From UBA8752 sp002172485 (GTDB lineage: Bacteria > Bacteroidota > Bacteroidia > Flavobacteriales_D > Sanyastnellaceae): DNA of 64,000 nt. Numbering within the stretch: the stretch's first letter is position 1; every line of letters starts with the position of its first letter. A model generated the notes under the pieces. It ran no database searches, had not been told where the DNA came from, and saw only the letters and a program-made list of their open reading frames with translations. Shown here piece by piece: positions 56,579 to 64,000 of the stretch. The translations under genes were made by a program, and so were the position numbers. Where the stretch lies: positions 25,632 through 89,631 of the forward strand of contig JBELJZ010000009.1 in NCBI GenBank assembly GCA_042089915.1, written 5' to 3'.

Positions 56579-59534
56579 CCGACTTCGCCTCGGATTTTCT
56601 GTCTTTCTCCTCGCCGCCCTCGGCTGTCAATCGGGACAAGCCGTGGCGGATCCACCCGGTCCGAAATCACCGACTTTCCTGTCAGGGGATACCGCCTCTG
56701 CACAAGCCCTGCTCGACAGCCTCAGCATGGAAGCGCGGATTGCGCAATTGATGATGGTGCCCGTGTACTCCCGTCCGGGAGAACCGGAGAGCGCGGCATA
56801 CGTGATGGAAATGGTGGAGACGCTCGGCATCGGCGGGGTGATTGCCATGCAAGGCGACATCGCCACCACGACCCGCAATTTGGCGCGGTTGGACAGTACC
56901 GCCGTGGCCACTTCCGGAATCGGCTTGCTCACCGCAATGGATGCGGAATGGGGCTCCGGCATGCGCCTCCCCGATGGCATTCGGTTCCCCAAAGCCATGG
57001 CCCTGGGCGCCATCCAAGATGTGGACCTCATTCGCCATGCGGGCCGCGTGGCGGGCTACGAATTGCGGGACATTGGCATTGACATGGATTTTGCCCCCGT
57101 CGTGGACGTGAACAGCAACCCAGACAATCCCGTAATTGGCAACCGGTCCTTCGGGTCCGACCCCGGTGCGGTCGGAACGCGCGGACTCGCTTGGGCAGAG
57201 GGCCTTCGGGCCGCAGGCGTCATGGCATGTGCCAAGCACTTTCCTGGCCATGGCGATGCGGACCTCGACTCCCACCTCGCCCTGCCCCTGATCGGTTCGG
57301 ACAGCAGCCATCTGTCGACGGTCGAGCTTCCGCCCTTCCGCCAACTCATTCACGGCGGCGTCGAGGCCGTGATGACCGCGCACCTCGACGTGCCTGCCCT
57401 CGACTCCACCACCGGCCTGCCCACGTCCCTCTCTCCGCGGGTCATCGGCGACCTGCTGCTCGACTCCCTTGAATTTGAAGGGCTGGTTTTCACCGATGCC
57501 TTGACGATGGCCGGCGTGGCAGAACCGGTTCCGCCAGGCACCCGTGAAATCGCCGCTTTGCAAGCGGGCAATGACGTCCTCCTCTTTCCCTCTTCGCCGA
57601 CGCTGGTCATCGACAGCATTCTGGCCGCGCTGCGCACGGGCAGACTGGACACCGCCACCGTCAACAACGCCTGCATGAAGGTGCTCCTCGCCAAGCAATG
57701 GGACCCGGTTCCGCTGCTCGGACAACTGGACTTGAAGGCGCTGCAACGGAGCCTCCGCGGCCACATGCTGACCCGCTTGGGGCAGGCCCACGACGTCGAT
57801 GCTGAGGACACGGTGGCCTTGGTTGTCGTCGGCAATCCCGGACACGCGCTGGAACGCCAGCTTCGCCTGGCCTGCCCCAACCTGTCCGTCCACCGCCATG
57901 GCAAGGCCCCATTGGGTGCCGGCGACATCGCCCGAATCTCGTCAGCTGTGCAGGAAGCACAGCGGGTCATCGTCGCCTTTCTCGATGAGAGCAACCGACC
58001 GGCCCGTCGTTTCGGCATCCCCCAGGGAGCGGACGCACTCATTCAGGCACTGGCCGCATGGCCCAACGATTTGGATATTGGCGTGTTCACCAGCCCATAT
58101 GCCCTCCGATACCTCACACCGCCCAAACAGGCGGGCTGGCTGATCGCCTACCACGAGGACGACCTGACCCAGGAAGCCGCAGCAGCAGCGTGGGTTCAGG
58201 AAGGAGATGCGCTCGGCCACCTTCCGGTCGATGTGGCCCCCTGGGCGGCAGGTATGGGACACCCGACAAACGCGGCCCGCCTGCCCCATGCTGCAGCGTC
58301 CAACCTGGAATTGAACCGGAGGCTGGACAGCTTGGCTGCAGAAGCCATCGACATGGAGGCCACACCGGGACTCCGCATGCTGGTCGTTGCACGCGACTCC
58401 ATCCGCTACGATGGGGCCCACGGCACCCTGGGCCACGGAGATGAACAGCCCGTCACGCGGGAGTCGATCTACGACGTGGCCTCCATCACCAAGGTGGCCG
58501 CCACCACCCTGCTCGCCATGATGAGCCTGGAACGCGGCATGTTGGACCTCGACGCCCCGCTCCGCAAGGTGCTGCCCAAGCGTCCGGATGCGCCGCTCAA
58601 CGAGGAGCTGGAGAACCGCACCTTTCGCGACATCCTCGCCCACCGTGCTGGCCTCCCGGCTTGGATCCCGTTTTACCTGGACGCCATGGCCCATGACGAC
58701 ACCACGGGGTCTGCGCTGTCTTTTCGGGACACCTTGGATTGGGTACCGGTGAACACGACGTGCTGGATGGCGCCAGCATGGCGGGACACCATCCACCACC
58801 GCATCCGCACCCTCACGCCAGACCCGGTCGGCCAATACCGCTACAGCGACTTGGGGTATTACCTCTTGCAAAGCACCCTCGAAGACCTGTGGGGTCAACC
58901 CCTTGACATCCTGGCAGACAGCCTCATTTGCCAACCGCTGGGCTTGCGCCACATCGGATACTCCCCGGCGAATTGGGCCCAGCCGAAGCGCATCGCGCCA
59001 ACTGAAAACGACACCCTGTTCCGAAAAGGCTGGATTTGCGGGACAGTGCACGACCCCGGTGCTGCGATGCTGGGGGGTGTTGCAGGCCACGCCGGGCTGT
59101 TCAGCGACGCCCACGACTTGGCCGTCATTTTGGAGACCCTGCGCAGAGGTGGCGAGTGGAATGGCGTGCGGCTGGTCCAGCCCTCCACAGTGACCGACTT
59201 CACTTCCCGTGCCTTCCCCGAGGAGGACAACCGGAGGGCATTGGGATGGGACAAGCCCGGCTTGGAGGAGGATTCGGGAGCGAGTGGCAATGCCGGAAGC
59301 TGGTCCAGCTTCGGACACAGTGGATTCACCGGGACTTTGGCCTGGACCGATCCTGAAGGGGAATGGACTGTCGTGTTCCTGAGCAACCGCATTTGTCCCG
59401 ACGCCGAGAACCGCACCTTGATTCGGGAAGACATTCGCACCAAGGCCCTGCTCATTGTCGAGGAGGAATTGGGATTGCCCCACCGTTTTGACCCTCCCAC
59501 CCCGGAAGACCCCGGGAGCTTCAACCCTCGCTAA
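56571..59534 (+). CDS. two-domain lipoprotein: GH3 beta-N-acetylglucosaminidase-like plus serine hydrolase (beta-lactamase fold)
   Basis: 987 residues. A lipoprotein signal (FSVFLLAALGC) places it on a membrane facing the periplasm. Residues about 40-380 are a NagZ-like GH3 domain: MDAEWGSGMRL, DFAPVVDVNSNPDNPVIGNR, AKHFPGHGDADLDSHLALPL (about 222) and the nucleophile Asp in VFTDALTMAG (about 309). A linker of about 200 residues resembles the usual second domain. From about 580 a class C beta-lactamase-type domain follows, with the SxxK motif in VASITKVAATT (about 638), YSD in YRYSDLGYYLL and HSGFTGT. This suggests combined muropeptide glycan cleavage and amide or ester hydrolysis in cell-wall recycling. 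It overlaps cmk by 8 bases. Confidence 0.9.
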   Translation: MTDRLRLGFSVFLLAALGCQSGQAVADPPGPKSPTFLSGDTASAQALLDSLSMEARIAQLMMVPVYSRPGEPESAAYVMEMVETLGIGGVIAMQGDIATTTRNLARLDSTAVATSGIGLLTAMDAEWGSGMRLPDGIRFPKAMALGAIQDVDLIRHAGRVAGYELRDIGIDMDFAPVVDVNSNPDNPVIGNRSFGSDPGAVGTRGLAWAEGLRAAGVMACAKHFPGHGDADLDSHLALPLIGSDSSHLSTVELPPFRQLIHGGVEAVMTAHLDVPALDSTTGLPTSLSPRVIGDLLLDSLEFEGLVFTDALTMAGVAEPVPPGTREIAALQAGNDVLLFPSSPTLVIDSILAALRTGRLDTATVNNACMKVLLAKQWDPVPLLGQLDLKALQRSLRGHMLTRLGQAHDVDAEDTVALVVVGNPGHALERQLRLACPNLSVHRHGKAPLGAGDIARISSAVQEAQRVIVAFLDESNRPARRFGIPQGADALIQALAAWPNDLDIGVFTSPYALRYLTPPKQAGWLIAYHEDDLTQEAAAAAWVQEGDALGHLPVDVAPWAAGMGHPTNAARLPHAAASNLELNRRLDSLAAEAIDMEATPGLRMLVVARDSIRYDGAHGTLGHGDEQPVTRESIYDVASITKVAATTLLAMMSLERGMLDLDAPLRKVLPKRPDAPLNEELENRTFRDILAHRAGLPAWIPFYLDAMAHDDTTGSALSFRDTLDWVPVNTTCWMAPAWRDTIHHRIRTLTPDPVGQYRYSDLGYYLLQSTLEDLWGQPLDILADSLICQPLGLRHIGYSPANWAQPKRIAPTENDTLFRKGWICGTVHDPGAAMLGGVAGHAGLFSDAHDLAVILETLRRGGEWNGVRLVQPSTVTDFTSRAFPEEDNRRALGWDKPGLEEDSGASGNAGSWSSFGHSGFTGTLAWTDPEGEWTVVFLSNRICPDAENRTLIREDIRTKALLIVEEELGLPHRFDPPTPEDPGSFNPR

Positions 59535-59539
59535 CTTCA
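59532..59539 (+). promoter_or_regulatory. -7-like element TAACTTCA for bshA, containing the stop codon of the GH3 gene
   Basis: TAACTTCA (one mismatch to TAnnTTCG) followed by GCCC and ATG 59544. The T is exactly 12 nt before the start codon. The first three bases are also the TAA stop of the preceding gene. Confidence 0.4.
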
Positions 59540-59543
59540 GCCC

Positions 59544-60677
59544 ATGCGGATAGGAATGGTGTGCTATCCCACCTTTGGTGGAAGCGGCGTGGTCGCCACA
59601 GAGCTCGGCAAGGCGTTGGCCGCCCTTGGTCACGAGGTGCACTTCATCACCTATGACCAGCCTGTCCGTCTCGGGAGTTTTCGTCCCAATGTGTACTACC
59701 ACGAAGTGCGCATCTCGAAGTACCCGTTGTTTGACTACCCCCCTTACGAACTGGTGCTCGCCTCCAAGATGGTGGAGGTGGCCCGTCAGCAGAAGTTGGA
59801 CCTGCTGCATGTGCACTACGCCATTCCGCACGCCTCCAGCGCATACACGGCCAAGCGTATCCTTGCTACCGACGGCTTCCATTTGCCAATCATCACCACC
59901 CTGCACGGAACGGACATCACCTTGCTCGGAAAGGACCCCAGCTTCGAGCCGGTCATCTCCTTTGCCATCAACGAAAGCGATGCTGTCACGGCCGTGAGCG
60001 CCAGTCTGAAGCAAGACACCTTTGATCTATTTGGCATCAATTCCGACATCGACGTCATCCCCAACTTCTTCTGCCCGTCGCATGTGGAGCGCCTCGAAAT
60101 GACACACAACCGGTCCGAATTCGCCCGAGACGATGAGGCCTTGGTGTGTCACGTGTCCAATTTCCGCCCGGTCAAGCGGGTCGGCGACGTGATCCGCACC
60201 TTTGCGAAAGTGGCGGGCCAGCGACCGGCCCGGTTGATGATGGTCGGGGATGGCCCGGACCGATCGGAGGCGGAACGGTTGGCGCGAGCGCTGGGCGTGG
60301 CAGAGCGCGTCACCTTCCTGGGAAAGCTCAAGAACCCACTCGAAGCCCTGTCCATTGCGGACCTGTTCCTGCTGCCTTCCGAAAGCGAGAGCTTCGGTTT
60401 GGCGGCATTGGAGGCCATGGCATGCGGGGTCCCTGTGGTGGCGTCCAATGCCGGTGGCATTCCTGAAGTCATCGAGCATGGGGTGAGCGGCATGCTGGCT
60501 CCTGTCGGGGATGTGGACGCCATGGCCAAGGGGGCCGTTCAACTCCTCGACCCTCAGGACCATGCCCGTTTCTGTGATCAAGCTGTCAAGCAGGCAGACC
60601 GCTTTCACATCGACAAGGTCCTCCCCCAATACTTGGGCGCCTACGAACGCATCCTGACCACATCAACGGCCAACTGA
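59544..60677 (+). CDS. bshA: N-acetyl-alpha-D-glucosaminyl L-malate synthase
   Basis: 377 residues, a GT4 glycosyltransferase that joins UDP-GlcNAc and L-malate in the first step of bacillithiol synthesis. The start MRIGMVCYPTFGGSGVVATE is the family hallmark. HVHYAIPHASSAYTAK, TTLHGTDITLLG, NFFCPSHVER, SNFRPVKRVGDVIRTF and ESFGLAALEAMACGVPVVAS follow. The other bsh genes are not in the window. The TGA stop overlaps the ATG of the next gene. Confidence 0.95.
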   Translation: MRIGMVCYPTFGGSGVVATELGKALAALGHEVHFITYDQPVRLGSFRPNVYYHEVRISKYPLFDYPPYELVLASKMVEVARQQKLDLLHVHYAIPHASSAYTAKRILATDGFHLPIITTLHGTDITLLGKDPSFEPVISFAINESDAVTAVSASLKQDTFDLFGINSDIDVIPNFFCPSHVERLEMTHNRSEFARDDEALVCHVSNFRPVKRVGDVIRTFAKVAGQRPARLMMVGDGPDRSEAERLARALGVAERVTFLGKLKNPLEALSIADLFLLPSESESFGLAALEAMACGVPVVASNAGGIPEVIEHGVSGMLAPVGDVDAMAKGAVQLLDPQDHARFCDQAVKQADRFHIDKVLPQYLGAYERILTTSTAN

Positions 60678-61258
60678 TGGGGACGAACGCGAGACGCAAA
60701 GACGGCCGCATTGGCGACCGCATCACCTTTGAACAGTCTGACGACCAGCTTCGGATCGACATCCGACAAGGCATTCCGCCGACCCAAATGTCCTTGCTGA
60801 CCCTTTGGCTTCTGCTGTGGTTCAGCTTGGAGGCTGTTGTGCTCTATTTCTGGACCCAAGAACCGAGTCAAGGAAACGCCGCCTTGGGGTATGCCATCTA
60901 CAGCGCCTTCTGGGCCTTTTTTGCCTTTCGAATCGGCAAGGTGTGGCTCTGGCGCAAGCGCGGTGTGGAGGTCATCACGGTGGACCGGAGGGGCATCTCT
61001 GTGGCCAACGCGTTTGGCGAGCGCGGACTCCCAGACTTCATTGCCCACGGGGCCTATTCTCCCATTCGGCGCATCGAGGAAAACCCCCAGCAGATCCTGC
61101 GGACCTTCGAACAAGCCTTCTGGTCCATGGGGGGCGAGACCCTGCAATTCTCCAGCGGAAAGCGCACGATGGTGATGGGAAAACAACTCAGTGACCGCGA
61201 CGCAGACACCTTGCTCAAGCTGTTGCAAGCTGCCGCTCGGCGACTCTCAGCTGGCTGA
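60677..61258 (+). CDS. small membrane protein of unknown function
   Basis: 193 residues. It is coupled to bshA by an overlapping TGATG. Basic N-terminus, then two adjacent hydrophobic helices (MSLLTLWLLLWFSLEAVVLYF and a second one at about 75-95), then a soluble part with VEVITVDRRGISVANAFGER and a helical end (SDRDADTLLKLLQAAARRLS). The layout resembles small PH-like bacterial membrane proteins, but the match is weak. The 3' end overlaps convergent aroQ by 12 bases. Confidence 0.7.
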   Translation: MGTNARRKDGRIGDRITFEQSDDQLRIDIRQGIPPTQMSLLTLWLLLWFSLEAVVLYFWTQEPSQGNAALGYAIYSAFWAFFAFRIGKVWLWRKRGVEVITVDRRGISVANAFGERGLPDFIAHGAYSPIRRIEENPQQILRTFEQAFWSMGGETLQFSSGKRTMVMGKQLSDRDADTLLKLLQAAARRLSAG

Positions 61259-61678
61259 CCCTCCAGCTCCCAAAGCGCGCAGCGCAGCCGCGTAGCCCTC
61301 CAGCCCCAAACCACAAATGACCCCACTACAGACGGGGCTCAACAAGCTCACGTGTCGAAACGACTCGCGGGCATGCACGTTGGTGATGTGCACCTCGATA
61401 ACAGGCGCCTCAACGGCCGCCACCGCATCGCGCAGCGCCACAGAGGTGTGGGTGTAGCCTCCCGCATTCAGCACGATTCCATCGGACGTGAATCCGACAT
61501 CGTGCAGGTGGTTGATGAGCTCCCCCTCCACATTGGACTGGAAATAAGCCAGCTCGACTTCGGAGAACTGAGCCCGGAGGTTGTCCAAGTGCGCCTCGAA
61601 GGACGTCGAGCCGTACTTCTCTGGCTCGCGTTGGCCGAGCAAATTCAGGTTGGGTCCGTTGACGATGTGCAAGGTCAT
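61247..61678 (-). CDS. aroQ: 3-dehydroquinate dehydratase, type II
   Basis: 143 residues from ATG 61678 (MTLHIVNGPNLNLLGQREPE). It removes water from 3-dehydroquinate in the shikimate pathway. The catalytic Tyr lies in EPEKYGST, the SNVEGELINHLH and LNAGGYTHTSVALRDA segments bind substrate, and the active His is in IEVHITNVHARESFRHVS. Frames extending to 61753 overlap the upstream transporter gene and are not used. It begins 7 bases after that gene's stop, so the two are likely cotranscribed. Confidence 0.95.
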   Translation of the reverse strand: MTLHIVNGPNLNLLGQREPEKYGSTSFEAHLDNLRAQFSEVELAYFQSNVEGELINHLHDVGFTSDGIVLNAGGYTHTSVALRDAVAAVEAPVIEVHITNVHARESFRHVSLLSPVCSGVICGLGLEGYAAALRALGAGGSAS

Positions 61679-61685
61679 GGCGAGA

Positions 61686-63914
61686 TCAATCCAGGGCAAT
61701 TTCGTCATGGGCGTCCACGAAGAGGATGTTGCCGATGCCGTGGTGGGCTTCAAACAACTGGACCCCTTCCCTTCGGATGTCGGCGTCGTTGAACCCGATG
61801 AAGGTCAAATCTGCAAACTTGCTTCGTTCGTCAATCAGCGCCTCTTTCAAGTCTCCGGGGAATTCTTCCACCATCTCGATGTTCTGCTCACTGACGGGGA
61901 TGCGGCCGGCCTGAATCAAATCGTGCAACGCCTTCTCCTTAACGACCTGGTCTCCATCCCGGTAGATGGAATACACCTGAATGTGGGATTCACGCCAATC
62001 CGGATGTCCCTGCAGCACGTAGGCCATGAGGATCATCAGGTTGGCATTGGCACTGTCCTCCGGTGTGATCCAGACGTGGATGGTGCGCCGCTCACCGAAG
62101 CCCCGGAAACTCGATCGAAGCAGGCACAAATCCAGCTGTGACCCCCGAAGAAGATCATAATTGGCCACCAGTTCTTGGGCACTCTTCGGCTTCTCGTCGA
62201 TGTACTCCAGAAGGATGGCGTTGTTGCCCTGCCCGCTGATGCCGGGCAGCTGGACACATTGGGCAATGGCAGAGGTGTAGGATGGCGACACGATGGTGGC
62301 CATGCTCACCCGGCTCTTGACGGCCTTGCCCAAATCAGCCAGTCCCTGCTTGGCCCGGGTGGAGCTCCGGAACGTTCGGGCGTCCAATCGGCCTTCAATC
62401 AAATGCACGTAAGTGCCGAAGCCCTGTCGATGCGCCAACCAGCGGACCATATCGAAGGCGCCGGGACGTCGGAACGTATCCTGACTGACCCCCAACACCA
62501 TCGGACGCCAGTCTTTCCGATCCAGCTCGGCGCGGTCGCGTCGCTGCAGGGTGACCTGGAGGTAGCGGCTCAGCTGGAACAGCATGCCCCGGAACAACGC
62601 CACCATGCCGCGCTCACCACGTCGGGACAGCCCCACGTAGATGGCCGTCATGATGACCAGACTGCCCACGGCATAGCTGAAGTTCATGAGGAACATCAGG
62701 TAGAAACAGGTCACGGCCCCGATGAGGCTGAGCACCCAGTGTGAACGAAATGTGGGACGGTACCCCGGGCTGGCCGCGAAGTGCTCGAACAGGCTGACGA
62801 GGCAGATGGCACCGTAGGTGACCATGAAGAACATGGAGATGATCTCGGCCACCGCATTGATGTCCCCGAGGCTCACAAACACGAAACCGATGGCGCAGGT
62901 CACGATGGACGCCACAATGGGCTCATTGTCCGTTTTCCTGCCCCGCTTGAGGCGGACGCCAATGGCCTTGGGGAAAATGCGGTCGACGGCGAGCGCCTGA
63001 AGTGTCCGCGGTGCGATGATCACACTGCCCAGCGCACTGGACACGGCGGCGGCGGCGAGCCCCATCGGAATGAGCGGCGCCCACAGGGCAATGGACTCCA
63101 TGTAGAGTTCGTCGCCGGCCAACTGCTCCGGGCTGGCGCTCATCCAGAACTTGAGCGCCACCAAGATGTACACCACAATGCCGGCCACGGTGGCCCACAG
63201 CGTCCCCCGGGGAATGGCGGTTGCGGGATCCTTGAGGTCACCGCTCAGGCCCAAGCCGGCAGCGATGCCCGTGAAGGCAGGAAAAATGAAGGTGAAGACT
63301 TCGATGAAGGAATACCGCGTCACCAACCGGCCGTCCGGCGTGACGAAGCTGGCGTCAATGGTCTTCAGGATGTCGAGTTCTGCCTGCGGCTCCCCGGTTC
63401 CGAAGAAAAAGCTCAGGAGTGCGAGGATCAGGATGGCCACCACCCCGTACAGGGCCTTGACCCCCACTTGTGCGCCCTTCGTGAGCATGAGTAGCGTCAG
63501 GAGCGCCATGAATCCGTAGTTGATCTGCCAAGCCGGGACCACGATGCCTTGCGTCGCTTCAAGCCAAGCGGTCAGGTCCCGTGTGGATACGGTAAACGCG
63601 ATGATGTAGAAGGCCACCGAAATGGCCTGGCTGAGGAAGAGCGCAATGCCAATGGCGCCGCCAATGGACAGTCCGAAGGACCGGGAGATCATGTAATAGG
63701 CCCCGCCGCCTTCCACTTTCTGGTTGGTCGCGATCTCTGCCACCGCCAACGCCGTCGGAATGGTGACCAGGTGCCCCAAAAGGATGATGCTCAACGTGGA
63801 CAGCAAGCCCACGTGGGCCACGGCAAATCCGAAGCGCAAAAACAGGATGGCCCCCAGAATGGTGGAGATGGCCGTCATGAAGACGGCAAACGTGCCCAGT
63901 CCCTTTTCCTGCAT
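61686..63914 (-). CDS. APC-superfamily cation-chloride cotransporter-like protein (SLC12-like)
   Basis: 742 residues from ATG 63914 (MQEKGLGTFAVFMTAISTIL). Twelve hydrophobic segments (about 10-470), with the first-helix break GAILFLRFGFAVAHVG and the AIATNQKVEGGGAYYMISRS segment typical of the NKCC/KCC group. A soluble C-terminal domain of about 270 residues includes WRPMVLGVSQDTFR and TIHVWITPEDSANANLMILM, the fold that also caps animal cation-chloride cotransporters. It probably moves K+ or Na+ with Cl-, or an amino acid. TATTTTG starts 13 nt before the ATG. The last 86 bases of the window (63915-64000) hold no other gene. Confidence 0.88.
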   Translation of the reverse strand: MQEKGLGTFAVFMTAISTILGAILFLRFGFAVAHVGLLSTLSIILLGHLVTIPTALAVAEIATNQKVEGGGAYYMISRSFGLSIGGAIGIALFLSQAISVAFYIIAFTVSTRDLTAWLEATQGIVVPAWQINYGFMALLTLLMLTKGAQVGVKALYGVVAILILALLSFFFGTGEPQAELDILKTIDASFVTPDGRLVTRYSFIEVFTFIFPAFTGIAAGLGLSGDLKDPATAIPRGTLWATVAGIVVYILVALKFWMSASPEQLAGDELYMESIALWAPLIPMGLAAAAVSSALGSVIIAPRTLQALAVDRIFPKAIGVRLKRGRKTDNEPIVASIVTCAIGFVFVSLGDINAVAEIISMFFMVTYGAICLVSLFEHFAASPGYRPTFRSHWVLSLIGAVTCFYLMFLMNFSYAVGSLVIMTAIYVGLSRRGERGMVALFRGMLFQLSRYLQVTLQRRDRAELDRKDWRPMVLGVSQDTFRRPGAFDMVRWLAHRQGFGTYVHLIEGRLDARTFRSSTRAKQGLADLGKAVKSRVSMATIVSPSYTSAIAQCVQLPGISGQGNNAILLEYIDEKPKSAQELVANYDLLRGSQLDLCLLRSSFRGFGERRTIHVWITPEDSANANLMILMAYVLQGHPDWRESHIQVYSIYRDGDQVVKEKALHDLIQAGRIPVSEQNIEMVEEFPGDLKEALIDERSKFADLTFIGFNDADIRREGVQLFEAHHGIGNILFVDAHDEIALD

Positions 63915-63920
63915 TGGGTG

Positions 63921-63927
63921 CAAAATA
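63921..63927 (-). promoter_or_regulatory. -7 element TATTTTG for the SLC12-like transporter gene
   Basis: Minus-strand TATTTTG followed by CACCCA and ATG 63914. The T is 13 nt before the start codon and supports this start over one 57 bases upstream. Confidence 0.45.
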
Positions 63928-64000
63928 GCCCGCACGGCCTTGCCAACGCCCCTTTGCCCGACTTGATACACGGCGCCAACTACTTCGGTTCGTGGGGAAG

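Noticed and set aside
57942..60014. 690-codon minus-strand frame across the GH3 and bshA genes
   Set aside because: Both genes beneath it have complete catalytic motifs; the frame has none.
1..64000. tRNA or rRNA genes and intact insertion sequences
   Set aside because: No tRNA-like T-arm (GGTTCGAATCC) or rRNA segments, and no transposase frames with flanking inverted repeats, were seen; a tRNAscan-SE and ISfinder run would settle this.

Overview
The window is chromosomal DNA of a high-GC (roughly 60%, by eye) member of the Bacteroidota, most like a marine or aquatic Flavobacteriales-type lineage. The evidence is a type IX secretion (T9SS) gene porQ beside cmk, secreted proteins with T9SS type A and type B (gliding-associated) C-terminal domains, a S46 dipeptidyl peptidase, bacillithiol gene bshA, L31 type B, and many Cys-rich 'CTDPxAxNYxxxAxxDDGSC' repeats. 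Start codons mostly lack Shine-Dalgarno sequences. Instead they carry the Bacteroidota -7 element TAnnTTTG or close variants, often placed so that transcription would begin at the start codon itself. No rRNA, tRNA, CRISPR array, prophage or intact insertion sequence was seen.

Layout. 1-6.3 kb: partial S46 peptidase, threonine aldolase, a T9SS-secreted protein, then divergent yaaA-FKBP. 6.4-14.7 kb: M43 metalloprotease, glycosyltransferase, DUF819 membrane protein, an exported propeller-like single-span protein, HDAC-like deacetylase, stand-alone ribA. 14.8-24.3 kb: three large, co-oriented, Cys-rich secreted proteins that end in a dockerin-like calcium loop instead of a recognisable T9SS domain, with a decayed sugar transporter among them. 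24.3-29.9 kb: pgi, fbaA, a TPR-like lipoprotein, def, a RibB with a degenerate RibA-like half, rpmE2. 29.9-30.1 kb: a candidate small RNA. 30.2-34 kb: SPOR-like protein, xerD, esterase, gluQ. 34-41.7 kb: ettA, a membrane metallophosphoesterase, an iron/cobalamin-type ABC importer, an acyl-CoA carboxylase beta subunit. 41.7-46.2 kb: small or regulatory genes, Nudix hydrolase, aat, FucP-type sugar transporter. 46.2-52.3 kb: giant T9SS type B protein, ECF-type sigma factor, CarH-like MerR regulator, GlmU-like nucleotidyltransferase. 52.4-64 kb: lon-porQ-cmk-GH3/serine hydrolase-bshA cluster, aroQ, SLC12-like cotransporter.

How it fits together. Much of the window is cell-surface biology: exported peptidases, adhesin-like and glucan-binding-like proteins, and a T9SS component. 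Between these lie housekeeping genes for glycolysis, riboflavin, translation (def, rpmE2, ettA, gluQ, aat) and proteolysis. The observations most worth checking are the start-codon-coupled promoters, the candidate small RNA at about 30003-30100, the dockerin-like C-termini, the unnamed shared domain in the 19.6-24.3 kb proteins, and the division of riboflavin synthesis between an intact RibA and a RibB carrying a dead RibA-like half.
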